A DNA stretch of 64,000 nucleotides from GWE2-42-39 sp942493345 (GTDB lineage: Bacteria > Bacteroidota > Bacteroidia > Bacteroidales > Prolixibacteraceae), in NCBI GenBank assembly GCA_942493345.1, contig OW818695.1, positions 2,418,001-2,482,000 on the forward strand, read 5' to 3'. Shown here in pieces: positions 63,177-64,000 of the stretch. The notes beneath the pieces were generated by a model. That model made no database searches. It was not told the DNA's origin and was given only the letters and a program-made list of their open reading frames with translations. Position 1 is the first letter of the stretch; every line of letters begins with the position of its first letter. Position numbers and translations under genes: made by a program.

Positions 63177-63932
63177 ATGATAAGAAAAGTTGCCATATCG
63201 GTTTTTAGTTTATTGTTATTGCTGAATGTGGCAATGGCGCAGAATTTTGATGATGAGGTCGATCCGATTCTGATTAAATTGAAGGGGCTGGTTGTGAATA
63301 TCCAGGATAGTCTTCCGATTCCCGGGGCCCATGTGATGAACATGCGAACTCATGGTGGCACGACGACCGATGCATCAGGAAAATTTATTCTTGAAATGCT
63401 GAATGTTGACAGCCTGGCGATTTCGTCAGTAGGTTTTAAGAAAATGTATATTCGTATTGATCCCCGGCACAACGAAAACAATCTTTATCTCATTCAGGCC
63501 ATCCCGGTCGTGTTTGCCATTAAGGAAGTGGAAGTAAAGGGTGAAAAGAAAGAACTGGAACTTGGTCTTCCCGAAGCCAAAACTGTAGATATTTCTCCTG
63601 AACTGAGAGGCGATGGGTATAATTCAAAACCTCCTGTAATAGCTGCACTTATTACTCCATTGTCGTTTTTGCAGTATCATTTGAGCCAGGCTGAAAAAGA
63701 AAAACGGGAAGTCCGTAAAGCTATTGTCTCGGAAGAACGCTGGCAAATGCTTTCAAAATATTACTCGAAAGAATTAGTAATGAACCTTACCGGATTAAAC
63801 GAGACCGAAGCCGATAAATTCATGCTGTATTTCAATTCAAAAGGAATATTGAACCACACGTCATCGGAATACGATGTGCGGGCAGCCATCCTCGAGCAAT
63901 ATGGTCTTTGGATTCAGAAAACGACAGAATGA
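63177..63932 (+). CDS. carboxypeptidase-regulatory-like domain protein
   Basis: A 251-residue exported protein (signal ending NVAMAQ). A CarboxypepD_reg-like beta-sandwich lies at about residues 35-110 (KGLVVNIQDSLPIPGAHVMNMRTHGGTTTDASGKFIL, LAISSVGFKKMYI). The C-terminal half is helical and charged (HLSQAEKEKREVRKAIVSEERW). There is no receptor plug or barrel, so it is not a truncated TonB-dependent receptor. Its function is unknown; it is probably periplasmic or outer-membrane associated. Confidence 0.75.
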   Translation: MIRKVAISVFSLLLLLNVAMAQNFDDEVDPILIKLKGLVVNIQDSLPIPGAHVMNMRTHGGTTTDASGKFILEMLNVDSLAISSVGFKKMYIRIDPRHNENNLYLIQAIPVVFAIKEVEVKGEKKELELGLPEAKTVDISPELRGDGYNSKPPVIAALITPLSFLQYHLSQAEKEKREVRKAIVSEERWQMLSKYYSKELVMNLTGLNETEADKFMLYFNSKGILNHTSSEYDVRAAILEQYGLWIQKTTE

Positions 63933-64000
63933 TCTTTCGTTAGCAAAGAACTTGCGTTGTTTATAAATACAGGAACCGTTTTATTTTTTGTGTCGGTGTT

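Noticed and set aside
1..64000. tRNA, rRNA, integrase or transposase genes marking a genomic island
   Set aside because: None was recognised on either strand by inspection; the window looks like ordinary chromosome with two PULs.

Overview
The window is a stretch of chromosome from a member of the Bacteroidota, most likely a marine or sediment, polysaccharide-degrading relative of the Marinilabiliales/Prolixibacteraceae. The phylum is clear from paired SusC/SusD genes, FecR-type anti-sigma factors, type IX secretion features (PorP/SprF protein, type A and type B C-terminal sorting domains), DapL, and promoters of the TTTG...TAnnTTTG type. The family is an inference.

Layout. (1) 1-3834: a repeat-rich spacer, then an ECF sigma factor, a membrane protein overlapping it, and a DUF5686-type outer-membrane protein. 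(2) 4014-20957, minus strand: polysaccharide utilization locus A (PUL-A). It reads ECF sigma factor, FecR anti-sigma factor, STN-containing SusC, SusD, a terminator, four sulfatases with a GH43-like enzyme between two of them, and a DUF4965/glutaminase-A-like lipoprotein. (3) 21082-24212: a housekeeping island with a phosphoribosyltransferase, alanine dehydrogenase and a class I aminotransferase. (4) 24240-52224: PUL-B. A divergent LacI-type repressor precedes SusC, SusD, GH127-like, DUF4838, a GH49-like lipoprotein, a beta-helix lipoprotein, three sulfatases, an exported ADP-ribosylglycohydrolase-fold protein, ribokinase, a second GH49-like enzyme with repeated beta-sandwich domains and a sorting domain, a second ADP-ribosylglycohydrolase-fold lipoprotein, a fourth sulfatase and a GRP/DMT-type sugar permease. 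(5) 52385-58089: TsaC/Sua5, a GT4 glycosyltransferase, and lysine genes lysA-like, dapF-like and dapL. (6) 58267-63932: a large type IX-secreted surface protein, a convergent PorP/SprF protein and a small regulatory-domain protein.

How it works together. Both PULs point to sulfated polysaccharide: eight sulfatases, all with a Cys-type formylglycine motif, so they need an anaerobic-type maturase that is not encoded here. PUL-A is wired to a trans-envelope sigma/anti-sigma relay. PUL-B is wired to a cytoplasmic LacI repressor with two matching palindromic operators lying on recognisable promoters. PUL-B also carries exported ARH-fold glycosidases, a ribokinase and a permease, which resembles the ribose-scavenging (rus) loci of Bacteroides. 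Its GH49, ARH and one sulfatase family are each present twice, in partly mirrored order, which suggests an internal duplication.

The most notable signals are this rus-like cassette inside a sulfatase PUL, a candidate antisense small RNA opposite the PUL-A susC leader, the operator/promoter architecture of PUL-B with a 30-bp palindrome in the susC leader, and a diaminopimelate epimerase homologue in which both catalytic cysteines are serines. No rRNA, tRNA, CRISPR array, transposase or integrase was seen.
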